47,287 nt of DNA, from the NCBI GenBank assembly GCA_020832225.1, contig JAFIFA010000144.1:1-47287 (forward strand). The letters run 5' to 3'. Each line of letters begins with the position of its first letter. Within the stretch, counting starts at the first letter, position 1. This DNA comes from Balneolaceae bacterium. Its GTDB lineage: Bacteria; Bacteroidota; Rhodothermia; Balneolales; Balneolaceae. Under the pieces are notes generated by a model. That model did no database searches, had not been told where the DNA came from, and saw only the letters and a list, made by a program, of their open reading frames with translations. Of the stretch, positions 6,579 to 15,688 are shown in pieces. Position numbers and translations under genes: made by a program.

Positions 6579-6661
6579 CTTTTCAATCGGGCAGGATTTG
6601 GCAGGAATTAATTGGTATCTTTCCAAGCTGTAAAAACCTCAGAAAGAACCCTATTCCATCC

Positions 6662-8296
6662 ATGGAGCAATATCTTCAGAAAGCCATCCTAGAAGCACTT
6701 ACCAAAATGGGTGTCTCTGGTGATCAGATCCCAGAAATTCAGATCGAAACACCCCGCGACCCATCCCACGGTGATGCAGCCACCAATGTGGCCATGATGC
6801 TCGCCAAACCGCTTCGCAACAACCCCCGAAAGATCGCTGAAGAGCTTGTCTCCACACTCAAAACAGATTCCTCCAGAATCGAAGCCGTTGAGATTGCAGG
6901 GCCGGGATTTATCAACTTTCGCTACTCCGACAGCTACCTCTACAATGAACTAACCGATCTCCTGAAAGAAGGTGAAGATTTCGGGAAAAGCAGCGGCCGT
7001 AAAGGCATTAAGGCTCTCGTTGAATTTGTGAGCGCCAATCCCACCGGCCCTCTAACCGTTGGCCATGGCCGTAACGCTGTTTTGGGAGACACCGTAGCAA
7101 GACTCCTGGAGTGGACCGGAGCCGATGTTCATCGTGAGTACTACTTCAACAATGCAGGCCGCCAGATGAGGGTGCTTGGGCAGAGTGTACGTGCCCGTTA
7201 TCTTCAGGAGCTTGGCAAAGACGCGGAGCTGCCCGAGGGTGGCTATGAGGGTGAATATATCCGGGACATTGCCAAAAAACTGATCGATGAGCATGGGGAT
7301 TCACTGCTAAATGCTGAAGATGAAAAGGTCTTTAAAGAGAGTGCGGAAGCGGCCATTTTTGAAGAGATCCGGAAAACACTGGAGCGAATGAACATCCGGA
7401 TGGACTCCTTTTTCAATGAACATACTCTCTACGAAAACGGCTCCATCGATAACGTACTAAAAGTTTTTCGTGAAAAAGGAATGGCGTATGATGAGGATGG
7501 CGCTGTCTGGTTTAAAACCACAGAGTTTGGCAAGGACAAAGATACCGTACTGGTTAAAAGCTCGGGTGAACCAACCTACCGCCTTCCGGACATCGCCTAT
7601 CACGCTAACAAACTGGAGAGAGGCTACAACCTCTGTCTGGATGTCTTTGGTGCCGATCACATCGACACCTACCCGGATGTACTGAACGGTATCTCCGTTC
7701 TTGGTTATGACAAAGAGCTTGTGGATGTACTGGTCTATCAGTTTGTGACGCTTGTAAAGGATGGCAAACCGTTCAAGATGAGCACCCGTAAAGCGAACTT
7801 TGTGACGCTGGATGAGCTGATGGATGAAGTGGGCGAAGATGTGACCCGGTTTTTCTTCCTGATGCGATCACCCAATACACACCTGGAGTTTGATGTGGCT
7901 CAGGCCAGGGAAGCGGGAGAGAAGAACCCGGTCTTCTACCTTCAGTATGCCCATGCGCGGATTCAGTCGATCCTTCGAAAAGTGCACGAAACGTCTGACA
8001 GAAGCGGGGAGAGCAACCTTAGCCTTCTAACTCACGATTCCGAGATCACCCTGATCAAGAAACTGCTCTCATTCCCCGATGCTGTTGAACTCTCTGCCAC
8101 ACATCGCGAACCGCATCGTCTCATCACCTATCTGAATGAGCTCGCCTCCACATTCACCTCTTTCTATCACGACTGCAGGATTATGGGAGTAGAGGAGGAT
8201 CTGCAGCAGGCACGGGCCAATCTGGCTGCAGCCACCGCACGAGTGCTCAAAAACGGACTTCGCATCCTGGGCATCACCGCACCGGATCAGATGTAG
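6662..8296 (+). CDS. argS: Arginyl-tRNA synthetase
   Basis: This class I aminoacyl-tRNA synthetase charges tRNA-Arg with arginine using ATP in the cytoplasm. The 544 residues match the family's usual 550-580. The N-terminal additional domain covers about residues 1-115. The HIGH-type motif is in SANPTGPLTVGHGRNAV (about 124-140). The KMSKS-equivalent FKMSTRKANFVTLDEL lies near residue 372, followed by the DALR anticodon-binding domain, which includes FYLQYAHARIQSI. The start ATG follows a long untranslated gap after the upstream gene, so it may have its own promoter. Confidence 0.97.
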   Translation: MEQYLQKAILEALTKMGVSGDQIPEIQIETPRDPSHGDAATNVAMMLAKPLRNNPRKIAEELVSTLKTDSSRIEAVEIAGPGFINFRYSDSYLYNELTDLLKEGEDFGKSSGRKGIKALVEFVSANPTGPLTVGHGRNAVLGDTVARLLEWTGADVHREYYFNNAGRQMRVLGQSVRARYLQELGKDAELPEGGYEGEYIRDIAKKLIDEHGDSLLNAEDEKVFKESAEAAIFEEIRKTLERMNIRMDSFFNEHTLYENGSIDNVLKVFREKGMAYDEDGAVWFKTTEFGKDKDTVLVKSSGEPTYRLPDIAYHANKLERGYNLCLDVFGADHIDTYPDVLNGISVLGYDKELVDVLVYQFVTLVKDGKPFKMSTRKANFVTLDELMDEVGEDVTRFFFLMRSPNTHLEFDVAQAREAGEKNPVFYLQYAHARIQSILRKVHETSDRSGESNLSLLTHDSEITLIKKLLSFPDAVELSATHREPHRLITYLNELASTFTSFYHDCRIMGVEEDLQQARANLAAATARVLKNGLRILGITAPDQM

Positions 8297-8311
8297 AGGC
8301 ACATCAATTTT

Positions 8312-9121
8312 TCAGGCCGGGCGCAACTTTGTGAAACAGACAATGCCGCGGGTAATCTGCTCTTCCACACGGAAGCCGGCTCGCTCAAAGAGTGTATTGC
8401 TCTCATTAACGCTCCAGAACTGGATTCCGCTCACCCCAACCGACTCCTGAAGAAAACGGCCTCCCCAGTGCGAGGATTTGATGAGGTGCATCATAAACAT
8501 CACACCGTCACTCTTCAGCACTCTCCGGCACTCATAAAGAACCTTTAACTCATCGGTCAATTCGTTGAGCGTTCCCCCCATCACCACGCCATCAAAGGTC
8601 TGGCCAAAGAAGGGCATATCCCTTGCATCAGCACGGATAAAGAAAATATCGGTTTGATCGGCTTCTGCTTTCAACCGCGCTTCGAGCAGCATAGCGTTGG
8701 AGAAGTCGAGCGCAACCTGCCTGCTGTTTGGCGCCGCCTTCTTGAGCAGTCTTGAGTAGAGAGCGGTTGAACACCCCACATCAAGGTAACTCCCGCTATT
8801 TGAGGGCTGCACCCACTCCAGCAACAGCTCCTCCTCCTTGGCGATTGGAAACTCCTCGCCGGTTAGGAGAGAAAGCGATCGCTTTCTCCAGAGATCTTCA
8901 TAGACGGAGGCGGTGAGGCGCCAGTGGTTCGTACTCTGGGCAAGAGAGTACTCCTTCTCCTTGGTACCGCTCAACAGGTCAATCACGTTGTTCTTGACGA
9001 AATACTCGTCTCCCTTTGGAGAACTGATTGTTCCGTTGAAAGGCATAGACAACTCGGAGGCTTTGTCGGGAATGTCGATTGACTCCCGCTCGTGAAGTGG
9101 TGACCGGATCTGTAGTGCCAT
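8312..9121 (-). CDS. Class I SAM-dependent methyltransferase
   Basis: The 269-residue product has a Rossmann methyltransferase core: motif I in YLDVGCSTALYSRLL, the acidic end of strand 2 in VALDFSNAML, an Asp after strand 3 in IRADARDMPF, and motif IV FDGVVMGGTLNEL. About 95 residues precede the core, including a short Cys-free segment SSPKGDEYFVKNNVIDLL of the type found before UbiE/Trm112-like methyltransferases. The substrate cannot be told. It is the last gene of a probable dnaN - DUF62 - methyltransferase unit, 59 nt behind the DUF62 gene. Confidence 0.85.
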   Translation of the reverse strand: MALQIRSPLHERESIDIPDKASELSMPFNGTISSPKGDEYFVKNNVIDLLSGTKEKEYSLAQSTNHWRLTASVYEDLWRKRSLSLLTGEEFPIAKEEELLLEWVQPSNSGSYLDVGCSTALYSRLLKKAAPNSRQVALDFSNAMLLEARLKAEADQTDIFFIRADARDMPFFGQTFDGVVMGGTLNELTDELKVLYECRRVLKSDGVMFMMHLIKSSHWGGRFLQESVGVSGIQFWSVNESNTLFERAGFRVEEQITRGIVCFTKLRPA

Positions 9122-9180
9122 GGCAGAATTGAGTTTAAGATGTCTATACCGTCCTACGCAGGATTCCGGTAGCTGTTTCG

Positions 9181-9969
9181 CTACTTTTGGGTAAAAATTG
9201 AGATCTGCGCACCTTTTTGAACACCAAGCATCTCTCTTGCGTTGCCCTTGTTGATCGCAATTTCAAGATTACCGGAGCTGCCGATATATGCCACCGGCTC
9301 CCCCTCCGTTACGCTGCCATAGGCTTTTTCAACTCTGTTCAGAATGGTATTGCCAACATAGATTCGGAACCTGGAGTCGCCAATCGCCTCACGAATGAGA
9401 TCTTCCGAAATGTTTGAGACCAGATTACCAAAGCGGTCGATGTGAATAATCCAGCCCTGAATCCCATCCTTATCGGAAATGGGCACAGCCCATCGATAGG
9501 TAACCAATTCGTCCACTGTTTCGCCCATCTCCTCAGGTGGTGTTCCATTGGCCAGATGAGCCGCTACCGGTGAGAAAATATCCCGTCCATGAAATGTGTT
9601 TGAGGGGCTCTTCTCCCAAAAGCTATCGCGGGTAAGCTTCCACGCTTTGTAATCAAATTCGTCGGCGATGAGCGAGAAGATTCCATTATCGGGCCCAACA
9701 AAAAACTGATCCTTAATCCGGATCACAACCGGGTTTCGATCCGTGCCAACACCGGGATCAACAACTACCAGGTGAACCGTTCCGGGTGGAAAGTGCATCG
9801 CTGCGTTTCGAACAACCCATGCACCTGCCATCACATCCTGAGGCGGCACATCGTGTGAAACGTCGATAAAACGTACCTCCGGTGAAATTCGTAGCATGAT
9901 GGCTTTCATTACACTTACGTAGTGATCCTGCAGCCCAAAGTCTGTGGTAAGTGTAATGATGGGGCGCAT
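9181..9969 (-). CDS. SAM hydroxide adenosyltransferase (DUF62/chlorinase-fluorinase family)
   Basis: The 262-residue product belongs to the DUF62 family. Non-halogenating members hydrolyse S-adenosylmethionine to adenosine and methionine. Family signatures are TLTTDFGLQDHYV at the N-terminus, DVSHDVPPQD, VHLVVVDPGVGTDR and FVGPDNGIFS in the N-terminal domain. The C-terminal beta domain carries IDRFGNLVSNI and YIGSSGNLEIAINKGNA. The Asp-Arg-His-type residues of the hydrolase branch fit a hydrolase better than a halogenase, but I did not align the family. It starts 5 nt after dnaN, suggesting co-transcription. Confidence 0.9.
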   Translation of the reverse strand: MRPIITLTTDFGLQDHYVSVMKAIMLRISPEVRFIDVSHDVPPQDVMAGAWVVRNAAMHFPPGTVHLVVVDPGVGTDRNPVVIRIKDQFFVGPDNGIFSLIADEFDYKAWKLTRDSFWEKSPSNTFHGRDIFSPVAAHLANGTPPEEMGETVDELVTYRWAVPISDKDGIQGWIIHIDRFGNLVSNISEDLIREAIGDSRFRIYVGNTILNRVEKAYGSVTEGEPVAYIGSSGNLEIAINKGNAREMLGVQKGAQISIFTQK

Positions 9970-9974
9970 TATGA

Positions 9975-11090
9975 TCAGGCGTAGCTGTTGAGCATTACCG
10001 GCATCACGAGCATCAACATCTCGGTACCGTCATCTTCTTCAGCGGGTTTTACAATTCCGGCTCTGTTCGGTGTGGAGAACTCAAAACGGGCCTCATCACC
10101 ATCCACATTGCTCAATACATCAGCGAGGTATTTTGCATTAAAGCCGATCTCCATTTCGCCCGATGAGTAATCACAGGAGATGGTCTCCTTCGCTTCACTG
10201 CTCATATCAAGATCCTCAGCGCGGATAGTGAGCTTATCCTGCCCCAGCTGCAGACGGATCTGACGTGTGGTGCTGCTTGAGAAGACAGAGACCCTACGCA
10301 CGGTCGAGAGCATCTGCTCTTTTTCGATCAGCAGACTCTTGTCGTTGTCGCGCGGTATCACCGACTCGTAGTTGGGATACTGCTCGTTGATGAGCCGTGT
10401 AATAATAATCGTATTGCCGCTCTTGAACTGCGCATGATCTTCTGAAACGGTGAGGTCGCAATCGGCACCGTCCAGCGCCTTGGAGATAAGGCTTAGCGCT
10501 TTCTCCGGCACAATGAAGTTAAGCGGACTCTCTGAGGTTAGATTACGGTTCACAAACCGAACCAGACGGTGGCCATCTGTGGCAACAAATTTGCTCTCCT
10601 CAGCACCGATATCAAAGTAGACACCCATCATAGCCGGACGAAGATCGTCTGTCGATACGGCAAACATCGTTTTGCCAATGGCGTTGGTGATCAGATCGGT
10701 ATCGGTGGAGAGTGTTGTACCGCTCTCCATATCGGGCACTTCGGGAAATTCGTCAGCCTCTTCACCCACCAGCTTATAGTTCCCTTTGTCGGTCTTGAAA
10801 GTCACATTTTGATTCTCGTCTACATCAAAAAAGACAGCGACGTTGGGAAGCTGGCGAAGCGTATCCAGCAGACGTTTGGCGGGGATGGCAACAGCTCCCT
10901 CTACCTCAATATCGGCGTTGATATATTCAATAATGGAGATTTCAAGATCGGTGGCCGTCAGCTTAAGCCTTCCGTCTTCAGATTCAAAAAGAATGGTTTC
11001 AAGAATTGGAAGTGTCGCCTTGCTTGGCACCGCACCAATTACGGCGGATAGTCCCTGATTCAGATCGCTGCTGGATACGTTAAATTTCAT
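9975..11090 (-). CDS. dnaN: DNA polymerase III beta subunit (sliding clamp)
   Basis: The 371-residue protein matches the family length. It forms a dimeric ring around DNA and tethers polymerase and repair enzymes. The N-terminal domain opens with MKFNVSSSDLNQGLSAVIG, and three clamp domains follow (AIPAKRLLDTLRQLP, ATDGHRLVRF, FNAKYLADVL). The C-terminus reads MLMLVMPVMLNSYA, as expected for the end that closes the client-binding pocket. It heads a probable operon with DUF62 and a methyltransferase. dnaA and recF are not adjacent. Confidence 0.97.
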   Translation of the reverse strand: MKFNVSSSDLNQGLSAVIGAVPSKATLPILETILFESEDGRLKLTATDLEISIIEYINADIEVEGAVAIPAKRLLDTLRQLPNVAVFFDVDENQNVTFKTDKGNYKLVGEEADEFPEVPDMESGTTLSTDTDLITNAIGKTMFAVSTDDLRPAMMGVYFDIGAEESKFVATDGHRLVRFVNRNLTSESPLNFIVPEKALSLISKALDGADCDLTVSEDHAQFKSGNTIIITRLINEQYPNYESVIPRDNDKSLLIEKEQMLSTVRRVSVFSSSTTRQIRLQLGQDKLTIRAEDLDMSSEAKETISCDYSSGEMEIGFNAKYLADVLSNVDGDEARFEFSTPNRAGIVKPAEEDDGTEMLMLVMPVMLNSYA

Positions 11091-11162
11091 AGTAAATTCT
11101 GCTAAAATGGTTGATCAGAAGTGTCTCTTACGATGATTTTTCAGCTGTTCATAAGAGAACTT

Positions 11163-11191
11163 ATACTAACAAATCCTGCTTCATACCGCAA
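11163..11191 (-). promoter_or_regulatory. dnaN: Candidate promoter for dnaN
   Basis: On the minus strand TTGCGG (11186-11191) and TAGTAT (11163-11168) are 17 bp apart, about 70 nt before the dnaN start. It is a partial match to a sigma-70 promoter. It is a pattern match only. Confidence 0.35.
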
Positions 11192-11289
11192 CCGTAAATC
11201 ACCTTCTGAGCGCCCTTTAAATCATTTCGTCATGAATCTTTAGATCACCCGCTCCTCATTGGATGGAATATGCCTTATATTTTTGGCCT

Positions 11290-12222
11290 ATGAAGAAACG
11301 GATTATGATTGTGGGGCCCACAGCATCGGGCAAAAGCTCCCTCGCAACGGCACTTGCCGAAACGATCGGGGGTGAGATCATCTCTGCAGACTCCCGACAG
11401 TGCTACCGCGAGATTGATAAAGGAACAGCCAAACCCTCTCCGGAGCAGCTTCGCAGGGCGCCTCACCACAATATCTCCTGCATGGATCTGCAGGAACCGG
11501 ACAGCGCCGCCCTCTTTCTTGAGCGCGCAACCACCATCGCATCCGGGATTGAAGAGCGCGGCAACACCGTGATCTATTGCGGTGGCAGCACGCTCCACCT
11601 TCAGTCACTTATCCAGCCGATGGATGACCTGCCGCCCTCAAATCCGGCACAGGTCGAAAAGCTGAACCGGGCTGCAGACGAGGATGGCATCGAGCACCTG
11701 TTCGAAAAACTGAAAGAGATTGATCCTGATTACGCCTCTTCCATGGATGGGATGAACCGGCAGCGAATTATTCGCGCACTTGATGTCTATATGCAGACCG
11801 GCAAGCCGTTCAGCTCTTTTCACAAACGGGGTGAAGTAAAACCTCCGTCCAATCTCTCTGTTTTCCTACTCCACTGGCCCCGTAAGATGCTCCACGAGCG
11901 GATCAACAGCCGCGCTCAGGCGATGATAGATAACGGCCTGGTAGAAGAGACCAGAGCCCTCCTGGCCAATGGGTACTCTCCCGACCTTCAGGCTCTCAAA
12001 ACCGTGGGCTATCGACAGGTAATTGAGTATCTGAATGGGGAGGTCAACCACGCCCAGATGGTAAAAGATATCAAAACCGCCACGCGCAGATATGCGAAAC
12101 GTCAGATCACATGGTTCCGTAAGTGGAGCTTTGCACACTCAATTGAAATGAATGAAATCGATACCGCAGAAGCATTGGCGTTCATCCAACAACAGGTAGC
12201 GGCTGTCGGTGATAAAGGTTAA
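11290..12222 (+). CDS. miaA: tRNA dimethylallyltransferase
   Basis: Adds dimethylallyl to N6 of A37 in tRNAs that read UNN codons. I chose the ATG at 11290 (MKKRIMIVGPTASGKSS) over an in-frame ATG nine codons upstream, because the P-loop normally lies close to the N-terminus. Visible motifs are Walker A GPTASGKSS, the IISADSRQCYREIDKGTAKP segment that binds the tRNA base, HHNIS, GGSTLHLQSLI, and the RYAKRQITWFRK signature near the C-terminus. The resulting protein of 310 residues is of normal length. It heads a plus-strand run into purS and clpS. Confidence 0.96.
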   Translation: MKKRIMIVGPTASGKSSLATALAETIGGEIISADSRQCYREIDKGTAKPSPEQLRRAPHHNISCMDLQEPDSAALFLERATTIASGIEERGNTVIYCGGSTLHLQSLIQPMDDLPPSNPAQVEKLNRAADEDGIEHLFEKLKEIDPDYASSMDGMNRQRIIRALDVYMQTGKPFSSFHKRGEVKPPSNLSVFLLHWPRKMLHERINSRAQAMIDNGLVEETRALLANGYSPDLQALKTVGYRQVIEYLNGEVNHAQMVKDIKTATRRYAKRQITWFRKWSFAHSIEMNEIDTAEALAFIQQQVAAVGDKG

Positions 12223-12256
12223 CTTAGAGGCTTCTCCTTAAACGTTAAGACAAGGC

Positions 12257-12505
12257 ATGTATAAAGCAAAAATCAACATCACCCTTCGAAAATCGATTCT
12301 GGACCCTAAAGGTAAGGCAGCACACCACGCCCTCCACAATCTCGGACTAAAAGATGTGAACGGTGTGCGAATCGGTAAATTCATCGAAATGGACATTCAG
12401 GCAGAATCGGATAAGGAAGCGTATGAGCTTGCAGAAACAGCCTGCTCCAAGCTGCTTGCTAATGAAGTGATGGAAGATTACCAGATCCGGATCGAAAAGA
12501 ATTGA
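12257..12505 (+). CDS. purS: Phosphoribosylformylglycinamidine synthase subunit PurS
   Basis: The small subunit of the three-part FGAM synthase (PurS, PurQ, PurL) in purine biosynthesis. The 82 residues match the family. Seen: KINITLRKSILDPKGKAAHHAL, the GKFIEMDI strand and the C-terminal helix with CSKLLANEVMEDYQIRIE. It overlaps by a few bases the longest reading of clpS and lies one gene upstream of purQ. purL is not in the window. Confidence 0.95.
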   Translation: MYKAKINITLRKSILDPKGKAAHHALHNLGLKDVNGVRIGKFIEMDIQAESDKEAYELAETACSKLLANEVMEDYQIRIEKN

Positions 12506-12513
12506 TACCCCTC

Positions 12514-12861
12514 ATGTTTTCTGACCTTCTTCACAATCCATACACCTCCTCGCTACCCGACCGGAGTGCATCTCCCGGGAAAGCAGCGCCAGAGGTAGAT
12601 GTAATGGAGGAGACCAAAGAGGATGAGCTTATCGACTCTCCCTGGAGGCTGATTCTTTTCGATGACGACATTCACACCTTCGACGAGGTTATTAACCAGC
12701 TTATTAAAGCGTTGGGTTGCAGTCTAGCCAAAGCGGAACAGATCACAATGAAAGTTCACAACGAAGGGAAGGCCACCGTATTTGAGGGTTCATTTGAAGA
12801 GTGCCTCAAAATCAACTCTGTACTTCAGGAAATTCAACTAATCACCGAAATTAAAGGATAA
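12514..12861 (+). CDS. clpS: ClpS-like adaptor for the ClpAP/ClpCP protease
   Basis: The core WRLILFDDDIHTFDEVINQLIKAL is the ClpS signature (D-D-x-H-T). The family uses this N-degron pocket to deliver proteins with bulky N-terminal residues to the Clp ATPase. The C-terminal part FEECLKINSVLQEIQLITEI completes the fold. A non-conserved acidic N-terminal arm of about 40 residues precedes the core. I chose ATG 12514 over a TTG at 12502 that overlaps purS. Its place between purS and purQ is unusual for this adaptor and probably reflects an operon join. Confidence 0.9.
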   Translation: MFSDLLHNPYTSSLPDRSASPGKAAPEVDVMEETKEDELIDSPWRLILFDDDIHTFDEVINQLIKALGCSLAKAEQITMKVHNEGKATVFEGSFEECLKINSVLQEIQLITEIKG

Positions 12862-12865
12862 CCAA

Positions 12866-13567
12866 GTGTCTAATACTATTGGAGTCATCGTATTTCCGGG
12901 ATCCAACTGCGATCATGACGCATATCACGCCATGAAGCATATCATGAATGCAGAAACCCGTTTTCTGTGGCATAAAGAGACAGACCTCGGCGATATCGAC
13001 CTGTTGATTATACCGGGCGGTTTCTCATATGGAGACTATCTTCGTTCAGGTGCCATTGCCCGTTTTTCCCCGATTATGCAGTCTGTTGTGGATTATGCAG
13101 CCGCAGGCAAACCGGTTCTTGGAATCTGCAACGGTTTTCAGATCCTGCTTGAGTCCGGACTTCTTCCGGGTGCCATGCTCCACAACGAGCAACTTCGATT
13201 TATCTGCAAGGATGTCCATATTCGAACGGAAAGCAACGGCTCTCTATTCACATCAGGAATGAAAAAGGGGCAGGTTTTCCGTATACCTGTCTCTCATGGT
13301 GAAGGCAACTACTTTATTGATGACAATGGGCTCAATGAGCTGGAGAACAACGAGCAGATCGCCTTTCGCTACTGTAATACCGAAGGTGAGATTACACCTG
13401 AATCGAATATCAACGGCTCGGTTTCCAACATTGCAGGTATAACCAACAAAGGCGGCAACGTGCTTGGAATGATGCCCCACCCGGAACGAGCCATGGAACC
13501 CGTTCTTGGCAATACCGATGGCAAGCTCTTTTTTGAGTCGGTTTTCAATCGTCTTCAGCCGGCATAA
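12866..13567 (+). CDS. purQ: Phosphoribosylformylglycinamidine synthase subunit PurQ (glutaminase)
   Basis: Class I glutamine amidotransferase subunit that supplies ammonia to PurL in purine biosynthesis. It has the nucleophile Cys in GICNGFQ (C88), the oxyanion region PGGFSYGDYLR, and the catalytic His-Glu in MMPHPERAMEP. The 233 residues are typical of the stand-alone subunit. The start is GTG, 4 nt after the clpS stop. Confidence 0.97.
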   Translation: MSNTIGVIVFPGSNCDHDAYHAMKHIMNAETRFLWHKETDLGDIDLLIIPGGFSYGDYLRSGAIARFSPIMQSVVDYAAAGKPVLGICNGFQILLESGLLPGAMLHNEQLRFICKDVHIRTESNGSLFTSGMKKGQVFRIPVSHGEGNYFIDDNGLNELENNEQIAFRYCNTEGEITPESNINGSVSNIAGITNKGGNVLGMMPHPERAMEPVLGNTDGKLFFESVFNRLQPA

Positions 13568-13570
13568 CTC

Positions 13571-14602
13571 ATGAACAGAGAACTGCTGAACTCCATACTC
13601 TCTACCCCGGGAGCGCCCGGTTTCGAGGCCCCCATACGTGATGTAATTGAAGCAGAGCTGAAACCGCATGCTGATGAGATCACAACAGACCGCATCGGCA
13701 ATCTGATTGTGCGAAAAAAGGGAGAGGGTCCCAAGGTGATGGCGGCCGCTCACATGGATGAAATTGCGCTTATCTCCACACACGTTGATTCGAACGGGTT
13801 TATCCGCTTCTCTACCCTCGGAGGATTTGACCCCGAGACGTTGATTACTCAGCGTGTTACCGTTCACGGCGAAAAAGATCTGGTTGGTGTTATCGGCTCC
13901 AAACCGATTCATATACAAAGCGACAGTGAGAAGAAGAGCAAATCGAAGCTGAAGGATCTCTTTATCGATACAGGCCTCAAGAAAGATGAAGTAAAAGAGT
14001 TAGTTCCTCCGGGATCGCCTATTACCCGGCTCAGAGAACCCATGATTATGGGTGAGTGCATCACATCCAAATCGCTCGACAACCGCATTTCAGTCTATAT
14101 TCTCATTGAGGCTTTCAAACAGGCGGTTAAAGTAAACTCCGATTTCTATGCGGTCTTCACCTGCCAGGAGGAGGTTGGAATTCGCGGGGCCCGTGTTGCC
14201 GCAGGCGCTATTCAGCCCGACATAGGCCTTAATCTGGATGTAACCCTTGCCAACGATCTTCCCGGCGTGAGTGAGCATGAACAGTGCACAAAGTTGGGTG
14301 AAGGAATTGGAATAAAAGTGATGGACAAGAGCATTATATGCACGCCTTCACTCGTTAGCTACCTGGAAAAGATCGCTGATGAGAAGAAGATCCCTTATCA
14401 GCGTGAAGTACTAACCGCAGGCGGTACAGATACTTCAGCTATGCAGTACTTGATGGGTATTGGCAGCCACGTTACTTCAATTTCGTGCCCTGTCAGATAT
14501 ATTCACAGCACTGCAGAGACGTGCGCAATCCCTGACGTAGAAGCGGGCATCAAATTAACAAAAGCCTGCATTGAACAGATCGGTTCATACCCATTTGAAT
14601 GA
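13571..14602 (+). CDS. M42 family metallopeptidase (glutamyl aminopeptidase/endoglucanase-like)
   Basis: Co-catalytic dinuclear metallo-aminopeptidase of the M42 clan, cytoplasmic and often a large tetrahedral oligomer. Metal ligands and catalytic residues visible: AAHMDEIAL (His, Asp), KSLDNRIS (bridging Asp), [11 protein letters not shown] (catalytic and metal Glu), LDVTLA (Asp) and YIHSTAET (His). The 343 residues match the family. It trims N-terminal residues from short peptides; the exact preference is unknown. It is 3 nt behind purQ and overlaps lptB by 4 nt (ATGA). Confidence 0.93.
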   Translation: MNRELLNSILSTPGAPGFEAPIRDVIEAELKPHADEITTDRIGNLIVRKKGEGPKVMAAAHMDEIALISTHVDSNGFIRFSTLGGFDPETLITQRVTVHGEKDLVGVIGSKPIHIQSDSEKKSKSKLKDLFIDTGLKKDEVKELVPPGSPITRLREPMIMGECITSKSLDNRISVYILIEAFKQAVKVNSDFYAVFTCQEEVGIRGARVAAGAIQPDIGLNLDVTLANDLPGVSEHEQCTKLGEGIGIKVMDKSIICTPSLVSYLEKIADEKKIPYQREVLTAGGTDTSAMQYLMGIGSHVTSISCPVRYIHSTAETCAIPDVEAGIKLTKACIEQIGSYPFE

Positions 14603-15357
14603 GTGAACAACCCGAAAATTCGATGAAGCTCCACAGCCAAAAACTCGTTAAGAGTTACAGGAAACGTGTGGTTGTGAATGAAGTCTCCATTAATGTAAAT
14701 CAGGGTGAAATTGTAGGGTTGCTTGGACCCAATGGGGCCGGCAAAACCACCACTTTCTATATGTTTACAGGAATCGTAAGGCCTAACTCGGGCAGCGTAT
14801 TCCTTAATGAGAAGAACATCACACGAAAACCGATGTATCAGCGGGCGAGAATGGGAGTGGGTTATCTGGCTCAGGAAGCGAGCGTTTTCAGGAATCTGAC
14901 CGTCAGGCAGAACCTGCAGGCCGTGCTCGAATTTCATAAAGTACCCAAAGCTGAAAAGAACAGGCGCGTTGATGGTTTGATTGAGGAGTTCGGGCTTCAA
15001 AAAGTTGTTAACAACAAAGGGTATAGTCTTTCAGGCGGGGAGAGAAGAAGAACTGAGATAGCACGAGCATTGGTTACCGATCCAAAATTTATTCTTCTCG
15101 ATGAACCCTTCGCAGGCGTTGACCCGATCGCTGTAGAGGATATTCAGGAGATTGTTGCGGCGCTTAAGCATCGCAACATCGGGATCTTCATCACCGATCA
15201 TAACGTCCATGAAACTCTTGCCATTACAGATCGTGCCTACCTGATGTTTGAAGGACGTATATTGCGTGAAGGTACTGCAGAAGAACTCGCTGAAGATGAA
15301 GAGGCGAAAAAGCTTTACCTTGGAAAGACTTTTAAACTGGACCGCTACAAAGAATAG
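14599..15357 (+). CDS. lptB: LPS export ABC transporter ATP-binding protein LptB
   Basis: The ATPase of the LptB2FGC complex that extracts lipopolysaccharide from the inner membrane and pushes it through the Lpt bridge. Seen: Walker [11 protein letters not shown]-loop [17 protein letters not shown], signature [15 protein letters not shown], Walker [18 protein letters not shown]-loop TDHNVHETL. The fused LQNxL and DHNVRETL-type wording is diagnostic of LptB against other ABC ATPases. lptA, C, F and G are not nearby. Its start overlaps the M42 stop. Confidence 0.94.
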   Translation: MSEQPENSMKLHSQKLVKSYRKRVVVNEVSINVNQGEIVGLLGPNGAGKTTTFYMFTGIVRPNSGSVFLNEKNITRKPMYQRARMGVGYLAQEASVFRNLTVRQNLQAVLEFHKVPKAEKNRRVDGLIEEFGLQKVVNNKGYSLSGGERRRTEIARALVTDPKFILLDEPFAGVDPIAVEDIQEIVAALKHRNIGIFITDHNVHETLAITDRAYLMFEGRILREGTAEELAEDEEAKKLYLGKTFKLDRYKE

Positions 15358-15363
15358 AACTCT

Positions 15364-15681
15364 ATGAATGAGATTACCGTAACCGACCTGAAAGAGATAA
15401 AAGAGCAGGATAAACCGTTTGTCCTGCTTGATGTACGTGAACCTCACGAATACTACATTGCAGACCTTCCCAATACCACTCGCATTCCGTTGGGCGACCT
15501 TGAAGGCCGCGCGGATGAGCTAAACAAGGATGATGAGATCGTGGTGATGTGCAGGTCCGGAGCGCGATCAGCTAATGCAACCAACCTCCTTACTGAAAAA
15601 GGGTTCAAAAACGTATCCAACCTGAAGGGTGGAATTCTTGCCTGGTCGCGCGAAATTGACCCTTCTGTGCCAGAATATTGA
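15364..15681 (+). CDS. Single-domain rhodanese-like sulfurtransferase
   Basis: The 105-residue protein contains the rhodanese fold with the active-site loop MCRSGARSANAT (Cys nucleophile) and the opening LLDVREPHEYYIADLPN. Such small rhodaneses transfer sulfane sulfur; no partner is indicated by the context. It is 6 nt behind lptB. Its stop is only 7 nt from the stop of the convergent rho gene, with no clear terminator between. Confidence 0.94.
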   Translation: MNEITVTDLKEIKEQDKPFVLLDVREPHEYYIADLPNTTRIPLGDLEGRADELNKDDEIVVMCRSGARSANATNLLTEKGFKNVSNLKGGILAWSREIDPSVPEY

Positions 15682-15688
15682 TTTCAGA

